A stretch of 54,498 nucleotides of DNA from an uncultured Bacteroidales bacterium (GTDB taxonomy: Bacteria > Bacteroidota > Bacteroidia > Bacteroidales > F082). Of the stretch, positions 18,014-26,099 are shown piece by piece. Within the stretch, counting starts at the first letter, position 1; each line of letters starts with the position of its first letter. A model generated the notes under the pieces. It was given only the letters and a program-made list of their open reading frames with translations. It was not told the DNA's origin and made no database searches. The stretch is taken from assembly GCA_905233685.1 (NCBI GenBank), contig CAJOEZ010000014.1:1-54498 (forward strand), read 5' to 3'. Both the position numbers and the translations under genes were made by a program.

Positions 18014-18445
18014 TCACGGCAAAACCCTCATTTTCTTAGCTTTATAGTTGATAATGGCCTTATGCCTCTTGAGCAAATCTCCGCCGATGATGCCGTCGAT
18101 ATGGGGTAGGCCCAGTTTGCTGTACATCTCGTGGATGTTTTCCAAATCCAAGGCAACAGCCTCATAATCATGAATTTCCAATTTGCCTATAGCGAGTGAA
18201 TCAATCAGAAAAGTCGCGCTTTCCAAATCGGAGCTGCCTACGCCGGCGGTCAGGCCTTCCTTCTTTTCGAAAGTCAGGTCGTCGATGAAGGTGGCGATGG
18301 TCTTGGGGTCGAAAACGGAGCGCGACGCGCCCGTATCGATAAGGAAAGAGGCTTCCTTACTATGAATCAAGCCTTTAACCATGATATGGAAGCCTTCTCC
18401 CTCGATGTCAAGCAGTTGCAGCGGAACTTCAATATAGCGTCGCAT
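18014..18445 (-). CDS. Retropepsin-like aspartyl protease-family protein
   Basis: A 143-residue clan AA protein. It has the single-lobe signature FLIDTGAS near residue 32 with the catalytic Asp, and the partner hydrophobic-Gly motif IDGIIGGDLL near 117, as in retroviral-type pepsins that dimerise. No signal peptide is seen. It is converging on the FG-GAP gene with no spacer, and follows the LOG-family gene by one base on the same strand. The substrate is unknown. Confidence 0.82.
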   Translation of the reverse strand: MRRYIEVPLQLLDIEGEGFHIMVKGLIHSKEASFLIDTGASRSVFDPKTIATFIDDLTFEKKEGLTAGVGSSDLESATFLIDSLAIGKLEIHDYEAVALDLENIHEMYSKLGLPHIDGIIGGDLLKRHKAIINYKAKKMRVLP

Positions 18446-18446
18446 A

Positions 18447-19163
18447 TTAGAAGTTCGGTTTGATAGCGTATTTCTTATAGAAATCCTTGATGATTCTCAC
18501 GGCTTCATCGGCAGTGTCGACGATTTGGAAAATCTCGAAGTCTTCTTCTTTAATCATCGCATTTTTGAGCATCGTCTTCTTGAACCAGTCGATGAGACCC
18601 TTCCAATACTCCTTTCCAACGAGCACGATGGGGAATTTCACCATCTTGTTGGTTTGGACAAGTGTGATGGCCTCCGACAGTTCGTCCAAAGTGCCAAAGC
18701 CGCCAGGCATGGCGATATAACCCTGCGCATAGCGCATGAAGATGGTCTTGCGGACGAAGAAATATTCGAATTCGATGTTCTTGTCGCTGTCGATATATGG
18801 GTTGAAATGCTGCTCAAACGGCAGGCGAATGTTCAGACCGATGCTGGTGCCACCGCCTTTTTTGGCGCCCTTGTTGCCGGCCTCCATGATGCCGGGACCG
18901 CCACCGGTGATGATGCCGAAACCGTAGTCGGTGAGCTTTTCGGCAATCTCAACGGCCATTTGGTAGTATTTGTCGTCGGGCTGGGTGCGCGCCGAGCCGA
19001 AAATGGCCACGCACGGACCGTTCCTTGCCATCTTTTCCATGCCTTGCACAAACTCGGCCATAATTTTGAACACCGACCATGAGTCATGGCTTTTGATGTC
19101 GTTCCACGATTTGGGATGGAAGCTGTCGTGGATGATTTGTTCTTCTTTTTCAGTTATGGGCAT
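18447..19163 (-). CDS. LOG-family (TIGR00730-type) nucleotide-binding protein
   Basis: A 238-residue Rossmann-like protein of the lysine decarboxylase-like/LOG family. The signatures are AIFGSARTQP, GGGPGIMEAGNKGAK and MPGGFGTLDELSE, the last containing the PGGxGTxxE nucleotide-binding motif. Characterised relatives hydrolyse nucleoside 5'-monophosphates to base and ribose 5-phosphate; earlier 'lysine decarboxylase' names are wrong for this family. It is co-transcribed with the aspartyl protease-like gene. Confidence 0.9.
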   Translation of the reverse strand: MPITEKEEQIIHDSFHPKSWNDIKSHDSWSVFKIMAEFVQGMEKMARNGPCVAIFGSARTQPDDKYYQMAVEIAEKLTDYGFGIITGGGPGIMEAGNKGAKKGGGTSIGLNIRLPFEQHFNPYIDSDKNIEFEYFFVRKTIFMRYAQGYIAMPGGFGTLDELSEAITLVQTNKMVKFPIVLVGKEYWKGLIDWFKKTMLKNAMIKEEDFEIFQIVDTADEAVRIIKDFYKKYAIKPNF

Positions 19164-19217
19164 TTTGTTCAGTTGTTAAGTTTGCAGTTGTCAGTTTGCA
19201 GTTAAAAAAAGTGTTTC

Positions 19218-19251
19218 TTTGTGTGGCGTATGACAATTTTCTGTATTTTTG
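19218..19251 (+). promoter_or_regulatory. tRNA-Gly promoter
   Basis: TTTG at 19218-19221 and TATTTTTG at 19244-19251 with a 22-base spacer, close to the Bacteroidota promoter consensus. The predicted start falls a few bases before the tRNA. Confidence 0.6.
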
Positions 19252-19263
19252 CAGCCGATAGAT

Positions 19264-19336
19264 GCGAATGTAGCTCAGTTGGTAGAGCATCAGCTTCCCA
19301 AGCTGAGGGTCGCGGGTTCGAACCCCGTTATTCGCT
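19264..19336 (+). tRNA. tRNA-Gly (anticodon CCC)
   Basis: A 73-base cloverleaf: acceptor stem GCGAATG/TATTCGC; D-arm with GCTC/GAGC; anticodon stem TCAGC/GCTGA with loop TTCCCAA, so anticodon CCC reading GGG; T-arm GCGGG-TTCGAAC-CCCGT; discriminator T. CCA is not encoded. It is followed within five bases by a strong hairpin terminator. Confidence 0.96.
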
Positions 19337-19340
19337 CAAA

Positions 19341-19376
19341 ACGCAGGGACGCGCTTAGCGCATCCCTGCGTTTTTT
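19341..19376. terminator. Bidirectional intrinsic terminator
   Basis: A stem of 13-14 base pairs (19341-19354 with 19358-19371, loop TTA, one G-U) followed on the plus strand by six T (19371-19376) and on the minus strand by TTTT. It ends tRNA-Gly on one strand and the convergent SPFH gene on the other. The stem resembles other palindromes in the window (see repeats at 21871 and 32191). Confidence 0.8.
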
Positions 19377-19382
19377 ATGCGT

Positions 19383-20639
19383 TTATTCCACAGCCGTGCC
19401 GCACTCAGGGCAGAACTTACCTGTCACCTCGGTGCCGCATTTCGGGCAACGTTTCGGGCCTACTGCCGCCATGGGCGTGCCGCACTCAGGGCAGAACTTG
19501 CCGTTGCTCTCGGTGCCGCACTTCGGGCATTTCATCATCGGCTTGGGCGTCGGAGCGGGTGTGCCGCATTCGGGGCAGAACTTGCCCGTGATGGGCGTGC
19601 CGCACTTCGGGCAGGGAACGCCTTTAGGAGCGCCTTGGTTATACGGGTCGTAATTCTGTTGTTGGCCTTGACCGTTCCAAGCGTTTTGCATCACGCTGCC
19701 GGTCATTCCGCCAGTGCCCGCGTTCATCATGCCGAGGCCGATGAAGGCATTGCCCGCACCACTTGGGTTGTTGGCCGCGTCGCCCATCACGTCGATGATC
19801 TTGCCTTGCTGCATCATCGCGTTGGAGCTGTATTCGTAGCGGTCGATCTTGGCTTGGCTGGCGTCGTCGAGCGACACAGACTCCACGGTGAAGCTCACCA
19901 GCTTGATGCCACGGGCACGGATAGGCTCGTCGAACACGCGCTCGTCCATCACCTGCTTCATCTCGTCGGTGTAGCTGGGCAGCTCAAGCACGGGCACGCG
20001 GTGGTTTCTGTTGCCCATCTCGTTGAGCACATTCTGGAACGAGGCAATCACTTCGCTGCGCATCTGCTCGGTAATATCTTGTTTCTTCACCACGTTGGCC
20101 GTACCGGCATGGATGCGCATGAAGACGGCCACGTCGTCGAGCTTGAAGGTGTATTTGCCGTAGCAGCGCACGTTGACGCCCATCGGGCTGAGCGAGCCGG
20201 TCATTTGATTCGGGATGGCGTGAGACCAGTCCTGGAACGGGATGGGCGTAGCGGTACCGAACTTGTTGTCAAGGATTTCCTTAATGTTGAAATAGAACAC
20301 GGCCTGTTCCTTGGCGGGCGTGCCGCCGTAGGTGAAACGCTGCCACATTTCCTTGAAGACAGGGCCGAACTCGCCCGCGAAGAACGACGGCGACGAGCTT
20401 TGGTCGAAGTTGTAGATGCCTTCTTCGGCGGTAGCGTCAAGCACGGCACCGCTGTCGTAGATGACGGCGACTTGGCCGGGAGCCACGAGGATGCGGCTGC
20501 TCTTTGAGATTTGCCCCGATTTGGTGGTCTGTTTCACCATCAGGGTGTCCATGTCCATGTTGTCACATTTGATGAGGTCTAACCATTGGTCGCGCAAGGT
20601 GCCGCCGATGGAGCCTGTAATAGCTTTAATAAGTCCCAT
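19383..20639 (-). CDS. SPFH-domain (virion-core-like) protein with three C-terminal zinc ribbons
   Basis: A 418-residue protein of the YdjI-like SPFH/Band 7 subgroup. The SPFH domain covers about 20-230. A glycine-rich linker follows. Then come three near-identical zinc ribbons (about 330-415), each with two CPxCG knuckles separated by a short GKF-type loop. There is no signal peptide or membrane segment. Relatives are often annotated 'virion core protein' by distant similarity; the cellular role is unresolved, with membrane-stress scaffolding as a plausible inference. It follows the Tim44-like zinc-ribbon gene on the same strand after a repeat-rich spacer. Confidence 0.88.
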   Translation of the reverse strand: MGLIKAITGSIGGTLRDQWLDLIKCDNMDMDTLMVKQTTKSGQISKSSRILVAPGQVAVIYDSGAVLDATAEEGIYNFDQSSSPSFFAGEFGPVFKEMWQRFTYGGTPAKEQAVFYFNIKEILDNKFGTATPIPFQDWSHAIPNQMTGSLSPMGVNVRCYGKYTFKLDDVAVFMRIHAGTANVVKKQDITEQMRSEVIASFQNVLNEMGNRNHRVPVLELPSYTDEMKQVMDERVFDEPIRARGIKLVSFTVESVSLDDASQAKIDRYEYSSNAMMQQGKIIDVMGDAANNPSGAGNAFIGLGMMNAGTGGMTGSVMQNAWNGQGQQQNYDPYNQGAPKGVPCPKCGTPITGKFCPECGTPAPTPKPMMKCPKCGTESNGKFCPECGTPMAAVGPKRCPKCGTEVTGKFCPECGTAVE

Positions 20640-20744
20640 AGTGTTGTTTGTTTAGTTTTTTATTTCAAGATTTAAAATTTAAAGATTCAAAGATTTAAAG
20701 ATTCAAAACTCCACATTTCTAATCTAACTCCTAACTCCACACTT
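20640..20744. repeat. Low-complexity spacer of reiterated words
   Basis: AT-rich GATTTAAA/GATTCAAA words followed by CTAACTCCACA-type words, closely similar to 3990-4081 and 27399-27490. No promoter or gene is visible. Confidence 0.7.
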
Positions 20745-21641
20745 CTAACTTCTTGAATGTATATCCGTCAACACCCAATCATGTTCGCCGTTGGTGATGA
20801 TACTGCCGCAATAGGTGCATTGTCCTGACGATGTTACCTCGGTCGGGGCGCCGCAGTTGGGGCAATTGGTGATGGAGGTACCCTTCTTGCCTGCTTCGGT
20901 CTTGAGGCCGGCCTTGCGGTTGAAAACCATCACGTATTTCATATACCAGTCGGGGTTCGGGTCGCTTTCCAAAACCTCCTTCGTGGCGTCGTTGATGACA
21001 TAGTCGCGCATGATGGCGTTGAGCCACACGACGAGCACTTCCTTGTCGCCGTCTTGCCTGAACTCATGCAACGAGCAGTGCTTGATGCCGATTTTCTCCA
21101 CCACGTTGGTCTTGCCAAGACGGATGTATTCGTCCAATTGTTGTTTGTGTTGGTTAAACAAAGTCTCACTCTCAAACGGGCGGATGGGCTTCCAGTCCTT
21201 GGTGGTCCATGCCTCTTGAATCTTCATGAACACCTCGCGAGCGAATCCGATAAACTTGTCGGACGAGAAGTTGGGGTCAATGCCTTGAATTTCAGCTGCC
21301 ACCGATGCCGTGAAGTCTGGCGTGACCTCAGTTTCGGCTTGACGGTTCACGTTTTGGTTGATTATGGTCGGGTCGTTGGATTTCTTCTTCATGATGCGAT
21401 AGGCAATAATGATAATGACCACCACAATCAGACCCAAGACGGGGCTTTCGATGAACAAGTTGATAAGCCAGCCGATGAGCAGGCCGATGTCGAAATCACC
21501 ACCATCGAAACCACCACCGCCAGAGTTGTAGCGGTTTTGGTTGCCCACGTCAGCGATGGCGGGGATACAGCAGACAATGGCAACCAACACCAAAACAAAC
21601 GGCAGATATTTTCTTAACTTGTTGAAATTGTGTTTTTTCAT
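20745..21641 (-). CDS. Tim44-like domain membrane protein with C-terminal zinc ribbon
   Basis: A 298-residue protein with an N-terminal hydrophobic segment or signal anchor (about 12-30), a Gly-rich stretch, a second membrane segment (about 52-85), then a Tim44-like domain (about 110-240; EVFMKIQEAWTTKDW and the following NTF2-like strands) and a two-knuckle zinc ribbon near the end (CPNCGAP and CTYCGS). The function in bacteria is unknown. Pairing with the SPFH zinc-ribbon protein suggests a shared membrane-associated assembly. Promoter box at 21680-21687. Confidence 0.85.
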   Translation of the reverse strand: MKKHNFNKLRKYLPFVLVLVAIVCCIPAIADVGNQNRYNSGGGGFDGGDFDIGLLIGWLINLFIESPVLGLIVVVIIIIAYRIMKKKSNDPTIINQNVNRQAETEVTPDFTASVAAEIQGIDPNFSSDKFIGFAREVFMKIQEAWTTKDWKPIRPFESETLFNQHKQQLDEYIRLGKTNVVEKIGIKHCSLHEFRQDGDKEVLVVWLNAIMRDYVINDATKEVLESDPNPDWYMKYVMVFNRKAGLKTEAGKKGTSITNCPNCGAPTEVTSSGQCTYCGSIITNGEHDWVLTDIHSRS

Positions 21642-21679
21642 TTCACTATGCTTTTGCTATCCTCGTTGTTATAAACGTA

Positions 21680-21687
21680 CAAAATTA
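21680..21687 (-). promoter_or_regulatory. Promoter of the Tim44-like/SPFH pair, minus-7 box
   Basis: TAATTTTG on the minus strand (TAnnTTTG), 38 bases upstream of the Tim44-like start. Confidence 0.45.
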
Positions 21688-21739
21688 GGAAAAACTTTGA
21701 AAAAAACATATTTGTGGCCGAAAAAAGAGAAAAATGTAT

Positions 21740-21747
21740 TATTTTTG
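21740..21747 (+). promoter_or_regulatory. tRNA-Val promoter, minus-7 box
   Basis: TATTTTTG, with TTTG at 21711-21714 (25-base spacer, longer than usual), 40 bases upstream of the tRNA. Confidence 0.45.
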
Positions 21748-21787
21748 CGGCCTCGAAGTAGATTTTTTCCTCCTTCTGGGGGTGTTT

Positions 21788-21862
21788 GGGAGCTTAGCTC
21801 AGTTGGTTTAGAGCATCGCCCTTACAAGGCGGGGGTCGTTGGTTCGAGTCCAACAGTTCCCA
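21788..21862 (+). tRNA. tRNA-Val (anticodon TAC)
   Basis: A 75-base cloverleaf: acceptor GGGAGCT/AGTTCCC with discriminator A; D-arm GCTC/GAGC; anticodon stem TCGCC/GGCGG with loop CTTACAA, so anticodon TAC; T-loop TTCGAGT. CCA is not encoded. A palindrome follows within 10 bases. Confidence 0.96.
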
Positions 21863-21870
21863 CAAAAACA

Positions 21871-21898
21871 GTAGAGACGTGCCTCGGCGCGTCTCTAC
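21871..21898. terminator. Palindrome after tRNA-Val, probable terminator
   Basis: GTAGAGACG at 21871-21879 is inverted at 21890-21898, with further partial pairing inside. ATGTTTTT follows on the plus strand and TGTTTTTGTG on the minus strand. It is related in sequence to the element at 32191-32219. It sits between tRNA-Val and the 3' end of the convergent T9SS gene. Confidence 0.6.
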
Positions 21899-21921
21899 AA
21901 TGTTTTTATGAGGTCAATTTC

Positions 21922-23781
21922 TTATTGGTTCACCACCACTTTCCGGCTCACTAATTTTCCTTCCTTGGTCAGACCTTGGAGGATGTAGACGCCGTTGGTC
22001 AGCGTGTTGGTGTCGCTGCATTTCAGCACTTGGCCGTTCATGTTATAGACGCGCATCAAGGTGACGATTTCTTCAGATGTATTTTCTTGGATTCCAGTCA
22101 CATAAATATAAACATGGTCTTCACCGTCGGGTGTGAGGGCGAAGTCCGACTCGCAGTCTTCGTAAACGGCAGTCAGTTGGTAGTAATGGGAGCCAATTTC
22201 CGCTTCGTCGAAGTAGGAAGTGGCATCGGGGCTGACTTCGATGAGCACTCTGGCCCCGTTGAGGGGCTCTGTACGGTAGAGATTGTAGTGCAAGGGCAAG
22301 GTTTCGGGCGCATCCCAGGTGAGCAAGGCTCCGAAAGCGCCGGTCTCTTCGTCGTAGAAATAGTCGCCTTCCAAGTTCTCAGGAGCGAGGCAGGTGATAA
22401 CGGGAGGCTCAATGGGACCCATGGTGCCGTCAGGGCCGATGTTTTGGCCGTAAATACCACCATTGGCCGAGTGGACCCAGGCTACCACATTCTGTCCTAA
22501 GTGGAAACCTGTGCTGTTTTGGCACATGGCTCTGGCGTAAAAGCCTGAACTTATCTGTTTGGTCCACAACAGGTTGCCTTCCATATCGTAGCCTTTGGCC
22601 TCAACGGTGCGGTTGTAGTTGCCTTTGCTATAGATGACGGAGAACCCGCTGCCGTCTTCGAAGGCGTCAACCAGGATGTCGCCGTATGGATCAGGACCAT
22701 TGTCGGCCACCAGAATGCCTTCGCCCCACAGCCTTTCGCCCGTCGAGGTGATGCGGTTCATGTAGACACGGCTTTGCGACTGCGTGCTGGCATCGGTCTG
22801 CTCGTAGGCGATGATGAGGTCGTGGCTGATGGGGTCAACGGTGCCGTAAGCACCAGTGTAGAAGTTCGAAGGGTCGGTGGAATGCACAGGAATGCCGTTC
22901 AAGTCGTTGATGGTGGAAAGAGCCAATTCGTTGAAATGGAACACGTAAGTGTTAAAAGCCGATCCAATGCCTGGATGCCAGATGTAGGCATAGCCGCCGC
23001 CCATCCCGTCGGGCACGGCGTAGTGGATGTAGGTGGATTGGAAAGTTTGGGACGACATGAGGAGCTGGGTAGGGCTGATGATGCCACCCTGAGGTGTGAC
23101 GCCGATGACGTAAAGTTCCTTGTCGGTATAAAAACCGGAACCCACTTTTTCGTAGGTGAGCAGCACGTTGTTGTCGATGCTCAACGTAAGTTGGCCGAAC
23201 ATGCACTTGTAACCGCCGTTATCGCTGATTGTGGTGGTGGGGCCCATAGTGCCATCCGCACCAATGTATTGCAGATAAAGATTGTTGTAGTCGAAGCCCA
23301 AAGCCCAAAAGCCGCCATCATTGCTGGCAGTCAGCTCGGTACGCGAGAAACCAAGGCCACCAAAGAGTTGCAAGCCTTGCTCTCCCCAAACGAAATTGCC
23401 TTCGGGATCAATTTTCACGGCATAGGTGAAGCCGTCGTAGTTGGCGAAACAACTCACCACGCAACCGTCGGAAGTGGCGGTCATGGCAAGGCCTTCCGAC
23501 ATCGACGAGAACTGATGCCCGCTGATATGAATGCCGTTGTTGCCCCATTGCGGGGTGCCATCGTAGGTAAGGCGTTGCAGAAAAGGCGACCAGCCGTTGG
23601 ATCCAAATGCGCACCATTGGATATAGGTGTCGCCCGTGCTGGGGACGGTTGCAGTATAAACCTCACCGGCGTCGCTCGAACAGTTGGCAAGATGGTTGTT
23701 GTTCATTGGGTCGTCGGTCCACTGGGCTTTCAGCGTCACGAAAGAGGCCAAAGCCATCGACAGAATTAATAGTTTTTTCAT
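21922..23781 (-). CDS. Secreted T9SS cargo protein, paralogue of the next gene
   Basis: A 619-residue exported protein. The signal peptide ends near LKAQ (residue 20). The first 450 residues are rich in W/G/D and aromatic strands suggestive of a beta-propeller (for example VQWCAFG-like and GFWALG strands). A fibronectin III-like domain covers about 460-550 (ITCLAPENLEGDYFYD onward), followed by a T9SS type A domain (VYNMNGQVLK, ending RKVVVNQ). No catalytic motif is recognised. The start is placed at the ATG at 23781; the 20-codon extension lacks signal-peptide character. It is the second gene of a tandem pair with 23808-25676, which it resembles along its whole length. Confidence 0.85.
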   Translation of the reverse strand: MKKLLILSMALASFVTLKAQWTDDPMNNNHLANCSSDAGEVYTATVPSTGDTYIQWCAFGSNGWSPFLQRLTYDGTPQWGNNGIHISGHQFSSMSEGLAMTATSDGCVVSCFANYDGFTYAVKIDPEGNFVWGEQGLQLFGGLGFSRTELTASNDGGFWALGFDYNNLYLQYIGADGTMGPTTTISDNGGYKCMFGQLTLSIDNNVLLTYEKVGSGFYTDKELYVIGVTPQGGIISPTQLLMSSQTFQSTYIHYAVPDGMGGGYAYIWHPGIGSAFNTYVFHFNELALSTINDLNGIPVHSTDPSNFYTGAYGTVDPISHDLIIAYEQTDASTQSQSRVYMNRITSTGERLWGEGILVADNGPDPYGDILVDAFEDGSGFSVIYSKGNYNRTVEAKGYDMEGNLLWTKQISSGFYARAMCQNSTGFHLGQNVVAWVHSANGGIYGQNIGPDGTMGPIEPPVITCLAPENLEGDYFYDEETGAFGALLTWDAPETLPLHYNLYRTEPLNGARVLIEVSPDATSYFDEAEIGSHYYQLTAVYEDCESDFALTPDGEDHVYIYVTGIQENTSEEIVTLMRVYNMNGQVLKCSDTNTLTNGVYILQGLTKEGKLVSRKVVVNQ

Positions 23782-23807
23782 GATGAATAAATGTTTGTTA
23801 TGTTCTT

Positions 23808-25676
23808 TTAATTGTTGATTACTACTTTTCGGTTCACCCATCGTCCGTCTTCGGTCAGTCCTTGAAGGATGTAGATGCCGTTAGTTAACTCATTGACATT
23901 ATTGTGCTTGAGGCATTGCCCGTTTAGGGTGTAAATCTTAACCACACTGATGATTGACTCATCTGTGTTGTCTGCGATGCCGGTCACGTTGACGACGACA
24001 TAGTCTTCTCCGTTGGGAGTGAGGGCGAAGTCGGACTCACAATCCTCGTAAACAGCGGTAAGTTGGTACTTGAAGTGGCCTAATCCGCAGCCATCGTAAT
24101 AGGAGGTCTCAGTACCGTCGATTTCAATTACGATGCTTTCCTTGTTGTTTACATCGGAGCGGTATAAGTTGTAATGCAAAGGTAGGGTTTCGGGTGCCAC
24201 CCAGGTGAGCATCGTGCCGAATTCCTCTTCGTCCATGTCGTAAATGTATTCGCCTTCAAGGTTTTCAGGCGGGTAGCAGGTGATGATGATGGGCTCGATA
24301 GGTCCCATGGAGCCGTCGGTGCCGATGTTTTGGCCGTAGACGCCGCCGTCTTGTGCGTTGACCCACGTGACGATGTTTTGTCCAAAATGAAATCCGGTAG
24401 TGTTCTCGTCGCCGGTTTTAGGGTAGGGGTTGCTGCACATCTGCGTGCTCCAAATCGCATTGCCGTCCATGTCGAAGCCGAGTGCCTCAACGGTCTGTGC
24501 ATTTGCGCCAGGGACGTCTTTGTGGAATATCACAGAGAATCCGTCGCTGTATTGGGGCTCAAAGGCATCGATACGAAGATCATAGAGGTGATTGGTTCCG
24601 TTGTCAAGGATGAGGATGCCATCCCCCCACGGCTTCTCACCATTTGAGGTGATACGGTTGACAATGATTTTGTATTGTGACTGTGAACCGGAGTCCGTTT
24701 GACGATACACCAAAAGCAAATCATGGGTGACTGGGTCGATGGTGGGGTATGCGTTGATATAGAAATTGCTTGGATCAATGGAATGAACAGGTACTCCGTT
24801 AGGGTCGGAGATGGTAGAAATGCCATTGGCATCGAAATGGGTGACGTAGGTGTTGTAAGCACCCATGCCAGAATGCCACTGAAACACATAGCCTCCACCC
24901 ATGCCGTCGGGAATGGCATAGTGGATGTAGCTTGCGCCTACAGTCTGTAATCCAAATAGCAGGGTTTCAGGGTGAATCATCTCGCCGTTTTTGTTGTACC
25001 CCGCGAGGTAAATTTCCTTGTTATAACTGGTGTAACCTTGGAGGGTATGCTTTGAATACACCACAAAGACACCATCTTCGGCGGGCACCATCACCCCATT
25101 GCTGCATTTTTTCGTTGGGTCACTGATGGTTACCGTTGGTTCTACGCTGCCGTCGGCATTGACATAACACAGGAAAGAGTTGTCCATATCGGTACCTAAA
25201 GCCCAAAAGCCGCCATCGTCACCGGCGAGCAATTCGGAACGTCCACCGCCTTCGCCGTCGAAAAGGACCATGCCATCAGTGCCCCAGGGCGTGCTGCCAT
25301 CGGCGTTGATTTTTACTACCCAGTGACGAGCGTCAGCGGTGCGGAACATGCTTATGACAGCGTCTTCGGTAGTGGCTGCTATGGCATAGCCGGGCGACCA
25401 TGTGGCGATATTGGCCGTGGTGATGCTGATGCCATCAGGACCCCATTGCGGTACGCCCTCTGCGTCAAGGTATTGCAACTTTGGCGACCATCCATTAGCC
25501 GACATGCTCAACCATTGTACGAAAGTGCCGCCATCAGATGATATGGCCACCCGTATCTCTGCCGTACTGTTAGGACAATTGGCTATGAAAGTGTTGGTCA
25601 TGGCGTCGTTGGTCCATTGGGCTTGCAGCGTTACAAAAGCCGCCAAGGTTATGAAAAGTAAAGAAAGCTTTTTCAT
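23808..25676 (-). CDS. Secreted T9SS cargo protein, first of a tandem paralogous pair
   Basis: A 622-residue exported protein with a signal peptide ending near LQAQ. Its architecture matches its downstream neighbour: a propeller-like N-terminal 450 residues (AISSDGGTFVQW, GGFWALGTDMD), a conserved HYAIPDGMGGGY segment, a fibronectin III-like domain with LPLHYNLYRS, then a T9SS domain with LTNGIYILQGL and ending RKVVINN. No enzyme signature is seen. It has a good promoter (25708-25740) and lies 26 bases before its paralogue, indicating a local duplication expressed as one unit. Confidence 0.85.
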   Translation of the reverse strand: MKKLSLLFITLAAFVTLQAQWTNDAMTNTFIANCPNSTAEIRVAISSDGGTFVQWLSMSANGWSPKLQYLDAEGVPQWGPDGISITTANIATWSPGYAIAATTEDAVISMFRTADARHWVVKINADGSTPWGTDGMVLFDGEGGGRSELLAGDDGGFWALGTDMDNSFLCYVNADGSVEPTVTISDPTKKCSNGVMVPAEDGVFVVYSKHTLQGYTSYNKEIYLAGYNKNGEMIHPETLLFGLQTVGASYIHYAIPDGMGGGYVFQWHSGMGAYNTYVTHFDANGISTISDPNGVPVHSIDPSNFYINAYPTIDPVTHDLLLVYRQTDSGSQSQYKIIVNRITSNGEKPWGDGILILDNGTNHLYDLRIDAFEPQYSDGFSVIFHKDVPGANAQTVEALGFDMDGNAIWSTQMCSNPYPKTGDENTTGFHFGQNIVTWVNAQDGGVYGQNIGTDGSMGPIEPIIITCYPPENLEGEYIYDMDEEEFGTMLTWVAPETLPLHYNLYRSDVNNKESIVIEIDGTETSYYDGCGLGHFKYQLTAVYEDCESDFALTPNGEDYVVVNVTGIADNTDESIISVVKIYTLNGQCLKHNNVNELTNGIYILQGLTEDGRWVNRKVVINN

Positions 25677-25707
25677 CTTGTGATGATTTTTGTGATGATT
25701 GATGCTG

Positions 25708-25740
25708 CAAAATTAGAAAAAATCGTTTCTTTGCAGCAAA
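25708..25740 (-). promoter_or_regulatory. Promoter of the tandem T9SS pair
   Basis: On the minus strand TTTG (25737-25740), a 21-base spacer, then TAATTTTG (25708-25715): a full Bacteroidota consensus promoter 31 bases upstream of the start codon. Confidence 0.65.
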
Positions 25741-25750
25741 ATTTGTCGTT

Positions 25751-26089
25751 ATGGGAGAAAAATTCACTTTGGAAGAGCAAAAAGCCGTTGCAAGTGTGCT
25801 TTTTAATCTGGCCGATGCCGATTTCCAAAACCATGAATCGGAGCGCGAATGCCTCGCCGCTTGTCTGGAGGAACTGGAGTTTGATGCCAAAGGCTTCGTC
25901 CCGATTCAGAAAAACGAACTCCAAAAACAGGCTTACGAGATTCTGAAACGCATGTCAAAAGAGAAAAAACGCATCTTCTCACGCATGATGACGCGCCTCT
26001 CCCGTTCCGACAACCACTTCGGCCCTCGCGAACGGGCTTTCGTGATGGAAATCTTGAACATGTGCGATGTGCCGTTTGTGCATAAGTGA
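25751..26089 (+). CDS. Small helical protein, possibly TerB-like
   Basis: A 112-residue cytoplasmic protein predicted to be all-helical and highly charged. Two similar segments, ADADFQNHESERE near the start and RSDNHFGPRERAF near the end, resemble the acidic metal-binding repeats of TerB-like proteins (ADGxxxxxE). This is a motif-level guess. The gene is divergent from the T9SS pair and convergent with murA, ending 10 bases before the murA stop. Confidence 0.7.
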   Translation: MGEKFTLEEQKAVASVLFNLADADFQNHESERECLAACLEELEFDAKGFVPIQKNELQKQAYEILKRMSKEKKRIFSRMMTRLSRSDNHFGPRERAFVMEILNMCDVPFVHK

Positions 26090-26099
26090 GAGGTAGGGC

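Noticed and set aside
19377..20507. Plus-strand open frame of 376 codons opposite the SPFH gene
   Set aside because: It mirrors the real gene; composition is His/Arg/Ala-rich with no family motif.
22774..23769. Plus-strand open frame of 331 codons
   Set aside because: Antisense to a secreted T9SS protein; no motif.
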